Assembly: GCA_037389465.1 (NCBI GenBank)
Contig: JAZARR010000200.1
Coordinates: forward strand, 4,347,501-4,411,500
From: Baylisascaris procyonis
Lineage: Eukaryota; Nematoda; Chromadorea; Rhabditida; Ascarididae
Length of the DNA stretch: 64,000 bases
Direction: 5' to 3'
Part shown: piece after piece, positions 11,938 to 26,372 of the stretch
Numbering within the stretch: the first letter of the stretch is position 1
Layout: each line of letters opens with the position of its first letter
Notes under the pieces: generated by a model
What the model saw: the letters and a program-made list of their open reading frames with translations, nothing else
What the model was told of the DNA's origin: nothing
Database searches by the model: none
Position numbers and translations under genes: made by a program

Positions 11938-12059
11938 ATATATAATATATATACACGATCTTCTGAAGAACATCGCCAAATTGGAGCTTGCAAGAATATA
12001 ATATATAATATATATACACGATCTTCTGAAGAACATCGCCAAATTGGAGCTTGCAAGAA
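11934..12059. repeat. 63-bp tandem duplication
   Basis: A unit of 63 bases containing ACACGATCTTCTGAAGAACA occurs twice in a row, near 11953 and 12016. The copies are almost identical, which points to a recent duplication. Open frames across it are compositional. Confidence 0.9.
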
Positions 12060-12470
12060 ATTATATGAGATGAAAGTGCAAGCACATCGGAAATCACGCA
12101 CGGCATGCGCAGCGTCAAGCGTCAAATGCCTTGCACCTAAAAACAGTCAGAAAATGGAATGGATCTTCGCAGCATTTTTGATTGCTGTGGCTACGGACGT
12201 TGCTATAAGGAATCCGATGATTGCGTGTACCTGGAAACCATGTCTATGGTTCTCTTTGAGACGGCAAACGGTTCCGCCAATCGAAACTTTCGTTTCTGAC
12301 GCTGCGCATCGTAATGAAATCTAATTTATGAGGACTTTGGCTTGTCCTTTTATAAAGAATCCTCCCGGCGTTGAACGCCATCATGTCTAAGCGTAGACAC
12401 GCCTCTGTATGCCTACGTGTCTTCCGACTGGCAGTTTCAAGTTGGTGACAAAAAAGCTACAGCTGGAAGA
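12060..12470. other. Higher-GC segment of unknown nature
   Basis: This block lies between AT arrays and is visibly richer in GC than the flanks. The plus strand is open for 84 codons at 12070-12324, but I recognise no domain, splice signals or repeat termini. It could be part of the same decayed mobile element as the neighbouring LINE tail. Confidence 0.35.
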
Positions 12471-12471
12471 C

Positions 12472-12498
12472 TTTGCGGTTATATGCGCGGTGCGACGA

Positions 12499-12552
<54 letters not shown>

Positions 12553-12579
12553 TCGTCGCAGCGCGCATATAACCGCAAA
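12472..12579. repeat. 34-bp inverted repeat around an (AT)n core
   Basis: The left arm (12472-12505) and right arm (12546-12579) are reverse complements with a single mismatch. They contain GCGGTTATATGCGCG and CGACGAGCC. The gap is a pure AT run, so the whole ~108 bases can fold into one long hairpin or cruciform. Confidence 0.93.
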
Positions 12580-12604
12580 TATATATTTATTATATATATA
12601 TTAG

Positions 12605-12750
<146 letters not shown>

Positions 12751-12849
12751 GAAGTCGTACGCATGCTAGGAAATTTGCGTGCATTTTGCAATTGCATTTT
12801 TTGTTCCACATCGATCATTCTGCAAAAATAATAAAAAAGTATTGTGCGA

Positions 12850-14480
12850 GCGGTTTGCTCAGTAAAAATATGCTAGTAGAACAACTCACACATTTCTATC
12901 ATTGATTGGTAATTTATGAAAACCGATGTTCACTTGAGTGCAATACAATAGCACGTAACACACCAATTCCTTGTGCTATGATTTTTTATTTATTACTTAT
13001 TAAGTAGAGCAAATGCTTTGAGACGGAAGCAATGGTATTTCAAGAAAAAAAAAACTTCTTTGCGAGACGCGTTGAACAGTAAAATTTTTCTAGACGAACC
13101 AGACTAAAATATACAATCGGCATTTTTCATCAATATTTTCATTTTTCGATATGCATTGTTTTGATCATGAATGCAAACGAATATTTTAAGAAATAGATGA
13201 CTAAGAAAAATATGAACAACAAATTTTATCTGCTTGAACTTCTTCACTTCACCGATCACGTATCCCCCACCCCCTTTTAGGACACAAATCCGATATTGCT
13301 ATCTAGAGGCAATCACACAAAGGGTAAAATGTTCGCAACCAGTTTAGGAATTGAACCTAGATGACTCTTCCATTCGTCGAGTTGATTTCCATTCGTAAGG
13401 TGGGAAAGACCCCCACAAAGAGCCAGAAATTCGTATGTTTTGCAGTCGCTTTGGTTGTACTCCAATCCAGCGAATCGCACAAAAACATATCTTTTGCGCA
13501 ATTCTTATTGTTTGTTGGCACTATATGAAAATGGTTGCTATAATGAATGGAATGCAAAAGGGCATATCGTGTTCAGCTCTTCTAGTTCACCTGCCTATTC
13601 AGTTCTACTTAAAATATTTCTTTCTTTTGCTAGTTTGAACTTTGCTCGATGGCACCTTGAGAATTGCTTGTCTAACGAAATCAAGGAAAGTCTAACACTA
13701 GAAAAATCCTTGGAAATCGACAAAATTGAACATAGACAACGAATACGTTCGGAATAGGGAACTTCAAATAATGCGAAAAGAACTGAGAGTGAAATCAAAA
13801 ATAAATAAATAAATAAAAAACTAAGTAGCACAGCCTTGCGTGTTTCTAGCGCAAAAAAATGTTCAGATGCGTACATTTTTTAAAAAGTGCACTATATATA
13901 GCTTACTATAATTCACTGTGTTCGTTGAATTTTCTTAACATACTATATCAATTTTATCGTAATACAATAGCAAATGAAATCACCAATAAATCTTTGAATA
14001 GATTTATTATCTATATGCGACGAGACGTTTGGAAATGCACAGCAACAACTGAAATGATGGTGCCATCTCATATCTCAGTTGAACAGCGTGTTCAATCACC
14101 ACCGTCATTCATATTTCAAATCTCATTGACCAGTTTTCAACATTTGAACAAAAATCATAAATTTTTATTCATCAGTCATGCGGCACATTCATAGATGCCT
14201 CTAATTTACATCAACAATTGAAACGTAATTATAAAACCTCTATATTTATCATTCGCTATTCATATTCAATGAAATATTGCTCTGCCACAAAGAAGCAATT
14301 TTAAATAGTAGCCGAAGTTAGAGCTTGCCGACGCTAACGAAAAACACACCTATAAGGAAAAAATTTTATTTAGAGAAAAATGCTTAAATATTTTTCATGA
14401 TGTCACAAATACGAGTTGTAGTATGGAGGACACAAATTTCTACAATGTCTCATTTTATTGAATTCTAAGCTATATTAATT
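12850..14480. other. Intergenic, no supported gene
   Basis: Open segments of 90-110 codons occur on both strands around 13440-14190. They overlap each other in different frames and have no recognisable domain. A B-box-like GGTTCAATTCC lies near 13342-13352 on the minus strand, without a foldable tRNA around it. Confidence 0.45.
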
Positions 14481-14704
14481 CATTTAGAATAATCTGAGCA
14501 ATAAAATGTATCGTTAGACAAGGATAAAACATGGTTTATGGTCACGATGAAGTGCATACTCAGCAAATTGCAAAGGTCACGCAAATTGCAAAGGTCATGT
14601 TATTTCATTTGAAGAGATTTGAGCAATAAAATGCGTCGTTAGACAAGGGTAAATCAAAGTTTACGGTCACGATGAATTGCATACTCAGCAAATTGCAAAG
14701 GTCA
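14481..14704. repeat. ~100-bp direct duplication
   Basis: The block starting CATTTAGAATAATCTGAGCA at 14481-14580 recurs diverged at 14604-14704. Both copies end in ACTCAGCAAATTGCAAAGGT. A 17-18-base echo of that end (GCAAATTGCAAAGGTCA) sits between them at about 14581-14597. Confidence 0.9.
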
Positions 14705-15098
14705 TACAACAAACAGCAGTATGACTTGAAACTTTAACAATTACATCACGACAAGAAGCATTGCTTTTTAATGTGATATTTGCTACAACTGTTGAAGTTA
14801 CTTTCACATAGATGGGTTTCATTAATTGCCACATCTACATGAATTTGTAATCATTATGATTTACTAAGCAGTAACATTAATAAATTATGCAACTAAGCTA
14901 TCATAATTATTCGAATAGGAAGCACCTGGTTTTCTTTATTCCACTATACTCTATGAAGTTATTTCTATTTAAGTGAGATAGTGGTGCGATTTTTGCTGGC
15001 TTTATTACTCTCAGCTCAATCCTTTTAATTGCGAATGCATCTGCAAATACCTACTAAATGGTGCCGATGGCGCATTAACTTCAAACCTTTTCAAACAG

Positions 15099-15212
15099 CT
15101 TACTGAGCGGTTTCTAGACTATGGGCATCTTAAAGGCCGCTTGTGTCCAGATATATTCCAAACACAGATTTTTCGTGACGATGAGGCAGCAGAATGGTTA
15201 CTAAGTAAATAA
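15099..15212 (+). CDS. Candidate terminal exon, unknown protein
   Basis: A TTTTCAAACAG acceptor is followed by 37 codons and a TAA. The peptide begins LTERFLDYGHLKGRLCPDIF and ends DDEAAEWLLSK, an unbiased, protein-like composition unlike the T-rich noise around it. No upstream exon was assigned. It could belong with the candidate first exon at 8894. The minus strand is also open here, so this is a suggestion only. Confidence 0.3.
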   Translation, partial: LTERFLDYGHLKGRLCPDIFQTQIFRDDEAAEWLLSK

Positions 15213-16210
15213 GAAATTTGCAAGAGTATTTGAAAATACCCTTCAAAATGCATGATAGTTGGTGAAGAAAAGAATAAATAGAAGGAACTACTCACTGCAC
15301 CGTCTGCTGACTGTCTCAGGAAACTCCGAGTCCGTCTATCAAGAGAAAAAGTTCGGCAATTTTTTGAAGCGTCTAGAACATCAATAAAGATCATCCGAGC
15401 GGAAAAAGAATGGTAATGATCGATTTCGCTTTTATAAATGGTGATGATAGAGGAGACTCTAGAAACGATTCACAATAGAGGCAATAGCCAAAAAACATTC
15501 ACAGTATTATGCAAAGGTGATCCATAAAGAAAATTTTCATTGAATTGCGAACTAATAATCAACCCAATCTTCACTATGAATTAGAAAAACAATTTTCGAC
15601 TACAATATTTCAAAGCTATTATCCCGCCTATTATCGTCACCAGTTGTTTGTTCAACATTCTTTCGAAAAAAATTTTTCCACGAGTAAAAATGTGGCAATA
15701 AAATTTAGAAAGTGCAAATTACGAATTTTACAACTTGAATGGCGATTCAAATTTCAACATTTTATAGTGTCGAAGTTTCGGATCAAATTTTACAGACTCT
15801 TTTTTGAAGGTGTACGGCAATTGAGAGGAACATAATGTAGAACATATTCTTGCGATATATCATTCAGATAAATAAGGCACATTGGTCAAATTTCCCATAC
15901 GCATGATCACATGATTTTTGACTTTATAACCACAATAGGCTATGGGGGGATGGAAGTGGGTGGGATGCTATGCGATATAAAAATTAGGATAAATGTATAT
16001 ATGTATGAAACATGTCTAAAGAGTAGCGAAATTGATAGTGTTTTGAGTTCCACTCTACGAAAACGCTTCACATTCTCTTCGAATTACGCTCAAGCTATGC
16101 GGTAACCTGTACTACATTGCGTTGGCTATTGCTTAGACAAATCATTTCATTGCTTTGTAGTTGCGTAGAAGGAGGATAATCAATGGCTCTATTCAAATAA
16201 GTAAGATATA

Positions 16211-16211
16211 T

Positions 16212-16251
<40 letters not shown>
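16211..16251. repeat. (AT)n microsatellite
   Basis: An AT run of about 40 bases preceded by a short AGATATAT stretch. Confidence 0.93.
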
Positions 16252-16254
<3 letters not shown>

Positions 16255-18406
16255 TAAAAATTTTCAGATGCTATGAATTCCATGGCAATGATCAAACTGC
16301 AGTCTTAGATAATGCATAGCTCTTCCATTTAATATGTTCAGAGTTTTGATAACTTAAGAAAAAAATACGTTCAAAAAAAACATTAATTGCCTCATCGCTT
16401 ATATGTTGACATTATTGCTGGCCAAAAAAGCCTCATAATGATATATTGACGTATTAGCCAAGATGCATCTTAGTCTATGAAAAAATAGCCTTATATCTCT
16501 AAAAGTAACACGAATTACATAGAGCGCAATTATTAGCGAAACCTTAATAAAACGATTAGAACATTTGTTTGATTCAACTTCACCATTACAAAAAAAAAAA
16601 AAAAACGCGCTTTAGAACTCTGTAGCCCGGCACTTAAATATTCTGTTGCTCTTTCTCTCTCTATCTTTCTTTCTCTCTATGTTTTAAAGTTAGGCCCGCC
16701 CTTGAAAGAGCAAAATTAGATGAAAAATAAAACAAATCATAAAGGGCAAATTGAGGAATTTCTTTACTTCAAACTGCGTAATGAACACATCAATTACAAC
16801 TCGTCTAGATTATATGAACACAAAAAATATTAACTTTATTATTCATTTCCCACTTTCAATAGACGCAAACAGATACAATAAATGGGAAAAATATAGTTAT
16901 TATATTTGATAAACGCCCTTTGAAGTCATTACAGATGTACTTTTAATAAAAGTGCAAGCAGTAATATTATCATCGTATAGTGTAATATTAGTATCACAGT
17001 GTAATGTTAAAATATTGATATAATTTTCCTCAACCGTTGAATGAGATAATCATCTTCTGGCGACTTGCCATATTTAATTTATGAACAATTCACTTGAAAT
17101 TGTGAGAAAAAAAAATACTGCAGTGTAAAACCGATCGGTATAGCATTAAAATCACTATTTATATATATGCTCCAATCTAATACAAACGTCTAATTTATCA
17201 CTTAGATTTTTGCATATGTAATAGTGGAGATATTATCTTCTGCTCTATTGGATGATGATATTCGCAAAATCATATATGACGAAGAAAATTGTTACTTTGT
17301 TACCTGTTGTTGATTTAATTTTCATCTAACTGATTCAGGGTTGTAATGCTAATATTGACCCAAGGCTCGACCCTAGGCTCGACAATTTTCTAAATAGCCA
17401 GAATTTTCGAGCGCAAGAATAATTTCTATCTTGTTCACTCTTGAAGACAAGAAATCTTCTCTAACTGTTTATTCATTATCTCACCCTTCATGTCTTGCAA
17501 TACCTATTTGGATGCCCCAATTCCCATCTCAAGCAGACATGGTTTTTTCTTTTTTTATAGAAATTTGAAAGAACGAAGCGTTCGACGAAGGAACCGGACC
17601 GCAATAACAATGCGTAAATGTAGGCACTTCCCGTTCATATAACGTTTGCGCAAGCAAACCTGTAGCCTCCGTTATCTAGTTATGTAGATTGTTGTGAATA
17701 AATAACGGCCGCCTTAATGCACTTTGTGTCGTCTCTAATTGCACAACAGAACAGTTTTATGATTAGCAGCTCCATAATGGTTAGAAAAAATGATGCAATA
17801 ACAAATTAAAACACAGGTGAGAAGTAAATTTAAGAAAGTTGAAACAGAGCGAGCATGACTGATATGGAAAATGAAAAATAATTTTTTTTTTTTGAAAGAG
17901 AGATGAGATGTTGGTCGTTATAAATCAATTTTGGTGATGGTATATGCTTCTGCAACGGTTCATTCCAACTTGAAGATGCCAAATGGAATTGCGAACTATG
18001 TTAGTAGTTTACTGTTTTAGAAGTAGAATGCTTATTATCATCGCCTTTGAATCTAACGTGCTGGACGAAAGGAAAAATCGATGGACGCATCATGAACTCA
18101 TAGGCCGCTGCTATAATTAAAATAGTTAGGCGATTATATCCTGAGGCAAAATTTTAACGCATCGCTTAATCGCTTATGAACAACGAATATTGTAATGCAG
18201 CTCCAAAAATACTGGAAGATCAAGACTCTATATTCCCTACCCATGGCATTCTTCTTCAACAAATCTCTGCGTTGATGCTTTACTGGCATAGAGTGTCGAG
18301 CAATGGTTACTTCAACAGGAGAATTTAAATTAGATCATTAGTTTGGTGCATAAATTTCATGTTTTTTTTTAAAATATTTTCTATCCTTATTTTCATATAT
18401 TCACAG

Positions 18407-18528
18407 TATCCAACCGCTTTTATTGTCATAAAACTAGTGGGGTAATCGTCCGCATGTGCAAGTTAAGGGGGAAGTGCGTCAAATTAGCGAACAACCAGTT
18501 TTGTGCTAGTGTATTCGTTAGTTGTTGA
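18407..18528 (+). CDS. Candidate Cys-containing terminal exon
   Basis: After a TATTCACAG acceptor the plus strand is open for 39 codons to TGA. The residues include RFYCHKTSG and RMCKLRGKCVK, with five cysteines spaced at 11, 6, 10 and 6. The following ~150 bases are also richer in GC and open (starting MNNTSQFRGENK at 18577). No upstream exon or domain is recognised. Confidence 0.2.
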
Positions 18529-19744
18529 TAAGGTGGTGAGATGATATGGTCACAGAAGTGATCTTCACGCTTCAATATGAACAACACGTCTCAGTTTCGG
18601 GGCGAAAACAAGTTTTACCACCCGCGATTGCATTCTCGGCTATTGCGAACACCTCATTGCGCGGTGTTAAAATCTATTTTTTTTTCATTAATATATTCTA
18701 AACTCTCTCAACGTTCTGAAAAAAAAAAAACAAAACAAAACAAAACAAAATCGGTGCTTTCGTGAAAATAACGTCACGAAATGCATTTCACACATATGCA
18801 TCACCGAGAAATCTACATACTATCATTTCCACTTCTTGAAAAAAATTTTCAAAGAGTAACATTAGATACATCATAGCATCGCACCAGTAAACTTTTCAGG
18901 CATCGTTGGGGAATTATTTTCAAGTTGCAGAAAATTAAGGATTTCAAGTTTCATTCGTAAGCACAGAACACCTGGTAAAAGAGACAGCAGAAGGAGTACG
19001 TGATTGGATGCGGTTGAGAGCTTGTCAGTCACTTACTGTTAAAATATTCCAAATTTTTGACACCAAAATTCGGAATGTTTCCGAACAAAATATTTGCAAT
19101 TTGGCATCTTTGAAAATTTTACGGAGAAGAAATATTGACGAAAGATTTGGGTGCATTTACACTCTTTCTATGTTGACCGATTGGTCTAACAACTAACTGG
19201 ACCATGATTTTCAGTTCGCAATTTGATTCTTAAAAAATTTTATATCTTGGTGCGGTTTTTTTGGCAGACTCATTTTCTTATTCCATTTCACACTCTGTAA
19301 TCTATGGAGATGATCCCTATTCGTATTTCCATTTGGCTAATATGCCCGTATTGCAAATGCCAATATTTTCGGTAAATAAACTCAAAATCAGCGCTATCTA
19401 CTATCGTTATACAATCCAATCAGCACGTTTATTGCGTTTATTTCATCGAAATCGAACGGCTAAAAAAGTGCCATAATATGGCATTGTTCCACTGAATATG
19501 AAGCTCACCTCCTTAATTTTTTAATGCAATATATCTTCGATATCATTTTATCTTCTATCAACTACGATCTGCATTATCAAAATCTACTAAATCAACTACA
19601 TCATGTAAATACCGAAGTCTACTCCTATAGAAATTACCTATGATGCATAAAGCGATTGCTTACCACAAAAAGCCGATTATCTCCGTCCGAGATGGATTAA
19701 GATATTCGGAGAGTGAAGTTGTTCTTGCACAACTCGTTGGCATT

Positions 19745-19825
19745 TCTCTCGTCTCTCTTTCTCTCTCTCTCCCTCTCTCTCTCCCTCTCTCTCTCTCTCC
19801 CTCTCTCTTTCTCTCATTTCCTCTC
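19745..19825. repeat. (CT)n-rich microsatellite
   Basis: A polypyrimidine run of CT and CCT units with a few T insertions, and purine on the other strand. Confidence 0.93.
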
Positions 19826-22800
19826 ATTTTCTTCCACTGCAAATTGCTACTGCTTATATATTTTTTTTGTTTCGTTTAAGAATTACCATCGTATTAAATT
19901 TGTGTTAAATTTTGCTCTGATTGTTAAACTTATCTGTAACTTAAGATTTGCATATTCGTTAACGTTACCTATAACTTTAGAAATACTAACTGTTTTACAA
20001 AATTTCTTAGGCGATCAAAGACTATTGTCATTGATATTTTGAGAGGATTTGGTTGACAGATTGGAAGTGAATTCTATGATAATATTGTATGCTTTTAGAT
20101 TCGGCTTATATATAACTAAACTAATGCAACAAGTAAAATTTTAGTAATTCAAGTTATCAAAAAAAAAGAAACTCGACTTCCTATTTGCAATTCTGCAATG
20201 ATAGATTGAACGAAATACGCCACTGATTTAATCATAGCTTTTACAAATAACAAACGCCACAATTTTTTCGAGCAAAAGAAGCGACAATGTTAGACTGAGT
20301 GAAAAAACAATACTATGATGCAAAATTTTTGTGGAAATTTAAATTTCACTTTGTTTTCTTTGTTTTTTTTTTTTTTTGCTAATCGTTAAATCTTTGCTAA
20401 GGCTAATGCGACTATGGAATACTTTATAAATTTGCATAGCATTTCATGCTGATTTTTGCTCTTTTTTTTAAATGATATCTGGTTTTCAGGTCGTTGATAG
20501 CTGTTAATGTTATTCATTTTGAGTGAAAAAATTGTTGCTTCTTTTTTCTATTTGCTTCTTTTTTCTACAAATTCTCGTTTTTAACTAGATAATGTATTAG
20601 ATGAAATGCTTGCAGCACAGTGAATTTCTCTTGCCTATTTAGTTTTACACTTTAAGTTTCAGAAGCTCTATTGAAGGTGGCGTATGTCTCTTGCACCTTG
20701 TTACCGATTTACGAAGGCATGCTTAATTGCCCTATTCAGCGTTGTCTTTATAAGGATTTAAGTCGGCCATTTTTTATCTATTCCTAAGGCACAGCGATAC
20801 TTCCGTTGCATTTTACACTTTTGCCTTTTACTGTAATATGAGGTCTATCTCACATTGCATTCAGACAGATCAAAATTTGGCGCACCACTTTGAATATGAT
20901 CTATTCAAGGTATACCAGAAATTGTTGGCATCAAATCTAATTGTTTGCAAGCAGCAAAAGCATCTTAGAGGTTGTTGGATTGCGAAAGTAGTATTCTATC
21001 AAGTGACACGTTGAGAAAATTCTTGTAAGAGGTTAAATGGCGAAATGAATTACAAATAAGACTTGTAAAGTTTATGACTGTGAGGTAAATTTTTAGCATC
21101 CGAAAACATTTGCATAAACCAATGATAATGTCCTTATTAATTGAACTGCACCTTCAGCGCATAAAAATTTTCCTTCAAAACAAATACAAATAACGCAGAT
21201 GTGTTATTGTAACACGTTTCTTTACTATATTTAACAATATACTATAGGTTTGGTAAAATTTGAAAGTTTTCCTGATGAGATTAAGCAATCGAAATTTTAT
21301 AAAATATAATCCTTACGAATTCGACAAAATCGGCACATTCTAACACTATCCAAAAATGATAGAATTTGTGAGTAAACATTCTTCAATGAGGACAAATAAA
21401 AGCAATGCAAAGCGAAAGCCGTTGAATTGCGCATCTTCTTCAATATGATATAAAGCCTCCTGAACGACTCAAGCAACAATCAAACACAAACTGGTTTCAT
21501 GCAACCATCATCACACATATATCGCACCTACGCAATAAATTGTTCACCTAAAAATACAAATTTAGAGCCTCTGCTTGCTAACAAATATTTATATTAATAT
21601 ATAAAATAATACTATCTAACTATAAGAGATTTTTTTTTCCTATTTGCAGAAATATGTTGCAGAAATAATACACAATTCGTTTATGCAAATGCGAATGCAT
21701 ATTTCATCCTCACAAAATTGCATAAATTTTAGCTACGTGATTCGTAATAAAATAGTACTGCATAGTTATTCCGATAGCATTTTTTTTTCGATATTATTTT
21801 GTTAAATTATCTCTTTCTAATAATATTCTATAAATCTCTAATAAAAATTCATATGCCGTGTCTGGGAGTTTCTTTTTTTTAAACTAACTGGTGCTACAAT
21901 TGCAGACGTATTTTTTCGGTCTCACTCTTTGGAATATCTACAAAGCTACCACTATTGCAGAAAAAAAAAATAAATAAATAAATAAACGAATAACGCATTT
22001 TCTTCATCAGAATGCAAAAGTTATTCATTTTCTACAGTTTGCGAATCCGGATCTTTTATTCGAGGAATTTCATATTTAAGAGAGTTTTCTTTTTAAGAAT
22101 ACTTTTTATTTCCTCACTTGTTCAGAAAGAAGGCATGCTTTTCTCCAAGATTGACTTGTATTGAATAGTAAAATGTATTTTCTATCATCGAAAGAAAGGA
22201 CAAGAAGATGAAATCCGTTCTCCTATCACTTCTCGAGAAAGAAAAGATCTTATGTTCTAACCGAACTTTAGTGAACACATATTTCTATCTTCATGAGTTC
22301 TTAATAGTTGAAAGCGGATAAGTGGAGGAGGAGGGAGCGGCAAGCGAATGTACTATGTTACGGATGCTCAATTCGAAATTTCCCTTGTGAGAAAAATACT
22401 AGTAATCAGTTCATATTGTACATTTTTCTACAACTAATGAATATAGATTCATTCTTTTTATATTTAATTATAACCCACTCGCTTCGTCATTTACTTACTT
22501 CTCAGTTCAAATGTTTAGACAAAAAATCCCACTCGAATATTCTCTTCTACTCTCTACTAATATTACAATTTTTGAATCATCACAATTATAATGTTATGAT
22601 TCAATGCGCCTTTCGAAATCAAATTAAAAGTAGTAAAAACGTTCGCCAATATTCAACTATAGGTCGATTTCGTTTCAACGCCATTTATTCTATTCACGGT
22701 CGAACAATTCGACTCTGTATTGCTGCTCGATTAACCACCTTAAGTTATTATTATTGTTAACTTTCAAGTTTGCAAATTTTTACTATTTTTTCCCCTATTT

Positions 22801-23931
22801 GCTGACTGACTTGTGTGAGATATTTCCCATTTGGTAGAACATGAGTTTTAACATAACGAAGGTAAGCAATAATAAAATAAACATTGCCTAATGGCAATTG
22901 CATATTCAACCTTATCATTACATATTGAATTCTTTTCGGCTGAAATTTTCTCATTAAGAGTTTTCAAAATTATTAAATTTTTCAAAAATTTTCAGCAAAT
23001 CGAAATTGATAGAGATAAGATACTCGTGTAAACGATCAGTATTAACAGATGTTAAAATAAGACTTTGGAATTTTTTGAACTAAAGTATGATTTTAATTCC
23101 AATTAAATAAGCTAAACTTTTAAAAAAATGCATTTTTATAATGTTTTATGTGAAAAGAATTATATTCTGAAGTCTCTGTCTAGATTAAAACTTTTATTTC
23201 AAAGATCTTGAAAGATCCAAAAAAAACTTTTTTTTATTGTCGCTCAGCACCAGTGCTGATTATTGTCTAGAAATTTGAAATTTCTTCGTTAAAACCGCTA
23301 TCGTTTTTTTTTTGTTGCGTCATTGTCGTAACGTCACAATTCATTGGCATTCATGTCCACAAATGAGTGGGAAAGATAAACAAGAATTTCCAAATTAAAA
23401 AAACGCACTCACTGACACTCTTAAAGACGTAAAATTACGACTGTGAGTTGTTTTTTTTTTCAATATCAATGGAAGCATCTATAGAAAAAAAATGTTCTCT
23501 TTGAGAGAGGAAATACAAAGATTGTCAACTAGACTACAACTTTAAATTTCCGGTTTTTATGGAGAAAATGACCAAAATAATCTAAACATTTTACGCTTAT
23601 TTGCACCAAACATGGGAAATTTTTTTTTTCGTTGCAAAAATGATAAACATTTCAGAGCATATAGACATTTGAGGCACCTTACTTTAGGATACTTTCGGCA
23701 ACTGTAATTTTATCGATTCATTTCCCTCCTTTGATGCACCTGCAACTATTCTTCCATCCATCTCCATCCTGCACTAAGCGCATTCACATGCTTTCATGTG
23801 GCTCTGTCCATCTCAACTGTGATCTTTCTGGATTTCTGCGTATATCAAGAAACCGCTCCATTCGCCCATTCTAGTTCACCGATAAAAACAGTGTGATCCA
23901 CAAAAAATTAACGATACGCCTGGAAAAACTG

Positions 23932-24033
<102 letters not shown>

Positions 24034-26372
24034 GATAAATAGCAATATTTGAGTGTTTGTGTCGTTTCACCTTTTGTTTTGGTAATTCAAGCAGCCTAAT
24101 TGCGCGGTAGACATAAAAGAACTTAATGTTTGAAAGAAATATAAAATATTCTAGTGGGGTGTAAAAAAAATCAAAAATTAAATTTAAAGGATGGCTTAGC
24201 ATAGAAAATAAAGTAGCGAAGAAATTGAATTCTTAAAACATATTTAATACATAATTTTCGCAATTCTTATCATTAAAAACGGTTCACTTTTATAATGCCC
24301 GAACTATCGACTAAATGGAAGAAAGGCAATAATTTCGTCACAAGATATTTTTTGAATTTTCAAATTTAAATTTTCAAGGCGTGTATTTTGAAATTTTTGA
24401 TGAATTTTCAATTCAATATTAGAAAATAGAACTCCCCAGTGAAGTATTTTATTTTTTTTTTTTGATTTCAACAAATTTTCTCATCGAATAGGAATGCTAT
24501 TCGAGTGCACTAGTTGTTTGAACGATCATGCACCACCTTGTCTCGTTTGCTTTTCAACCAAACTACTGAATTAATGTCATAAAAGTTCGCTTATTCACAT
24601 TCCAGTTTGTGCACATTTATAGTTGCAGCAATGACGTCAAGCAATGCATCACGAGCAAATTGAGCGAATGTTCATAAATTTTATATTTAAAAAGCGCGAC
24701 TACGCATTTTCCAAAACTGATATAAAATTCAACATGTACTCATTTTTTGAAATCTTCATTGATGATGATATGTTAGAGAAAGAGCGAATTTATTTTAGAA
24801 AAAGTCGGCTTGAAATACGGCAAAATTATATCAAACACGGTCATATATGCTCAGATAGACAAGGTGTCATTCGAGATTATGCAAATATGGTGGGAACAAT
24901 TCAATAGTGCCGAAATATTATGAACTGATTTTAGAATTATACGCTTTTATAGTAGAATTTTTTATAGTAGCAGAAAATTAAAAATTTCCTCATTGATAGT
25001 TTTTTTCAACATAAAACTTTACTGATATAATAGCGTCAAGTGAAATATTTCATTTTTTTTTAGAATAAGTAATCTCTCTTATGAACATAAATTTCCACCC
25101 TTTCTTCTATTCTTTGTTTCGAACATGAAAATATATGCTGAATTTCATAGGGAAATCCACTTCAACACAGAACTTGAAACTTGAAAAAATGATAATTTTT
25201 CTCAGGAGCATCTCTCATAGTGCAATTCACAGCACTGGTCAACTGCGATAAGAAAACAACAATATTTCAGCTTAATTTTGCACTGTAAAGGAATTTTTTC
25301 ATACGCAATGATAGGGTGAGAGAGTGAGTGCTATGACTACCTGATGATGTGGCCATTAATGTCATATGTGGTTCCTTAGAGGTACAAGTTGAGGATTAAA
25401 TTTGCATATATTTGGTTAATTGCAAATTTATTGACATATCGATAAGAAAATATTACCTCTTTATAATACTAAATGACTGTCGCGTGCATCTTTCGCATTT
25501 ATTGCATCTCTAAGTTTCTTTTTAATCGTAAATCATATACATATGGCTAACACCTTTACTATGCTGTCGTTTCGGAACGTAGAACTTTTCAATAAATCTT
25601 TGATTATTATGCTTATTGAGTAGTGATCTTAGAATACATGTTTGATATATCATTGCTTCCATTTTAATCCGATCATTTTCAACTTTTATTGCACATATGT
25701 GTTTCAAATTTAGCGGGGAAAAGTTTATTGTCAATACAGTTGAACAATTTAAACTTTTACATTTGCAATAAACCTATTGAATAAAACGAAAGTTCTCTTT
25801 TTCTTGCAATTTTCATCCTATAAACGTTGATAAACGTATCCGAAATTTGAAGAACACATTTTAAAAAAAAATTTTTTTTCCAAAACTTAGGTAATGTTTT
25901 GTTTGTTTAAGATTTCAATTGTAAAAGTCGAGCATGCTCGATCGGTAAATGATAAACGCTATTCCTGGAACAATCAATCATATTTGTACCTTGATGCATT
26001 TATATTTGAAGAAAAAACCAATGGGAATATGTTAAAAATAACGAACCTACGTAACGCACTCAATTAGCTATTGCTAAGGAAATCTCAATGAATGTGCAAA
26101 TTAAATTTTTTGATGAAAAAATAAGGAAATACTCAGCTAGCCGAACGATAATTCAATACGCAAATAATTGGCCATCAGAAGTACAAAAAAGTTGACAAAT
26201 GGAAACGTAGCATGTATTCGACAGCTAAAAGAAAGATCAATCAAAAATTTTAGGCACAATGGATTAATTAGCCGTTTAGATATGCGAAATATGCTACCAA
26301 TAAAATGCGTTCAAATAAGGCTATTGCATAATTTTACATTGAGGTTCACATTCATTGCAAATTTCGTTGATG

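Noticed and set aside
13335..13420. Second tRNA-like B-box (GGTTCAATTCC) on the minus strand
   Set aside because: No cloverleaf could be drawn around it. At most it is a fragment of a tRNA-derived repeat.
22308..22760. 150-codon open frame as a gene
   Set aside because: Composition is that of AT-rich noise (I, L, S, N, Y), with no domain, splice context or leader acceptor at the ATG.
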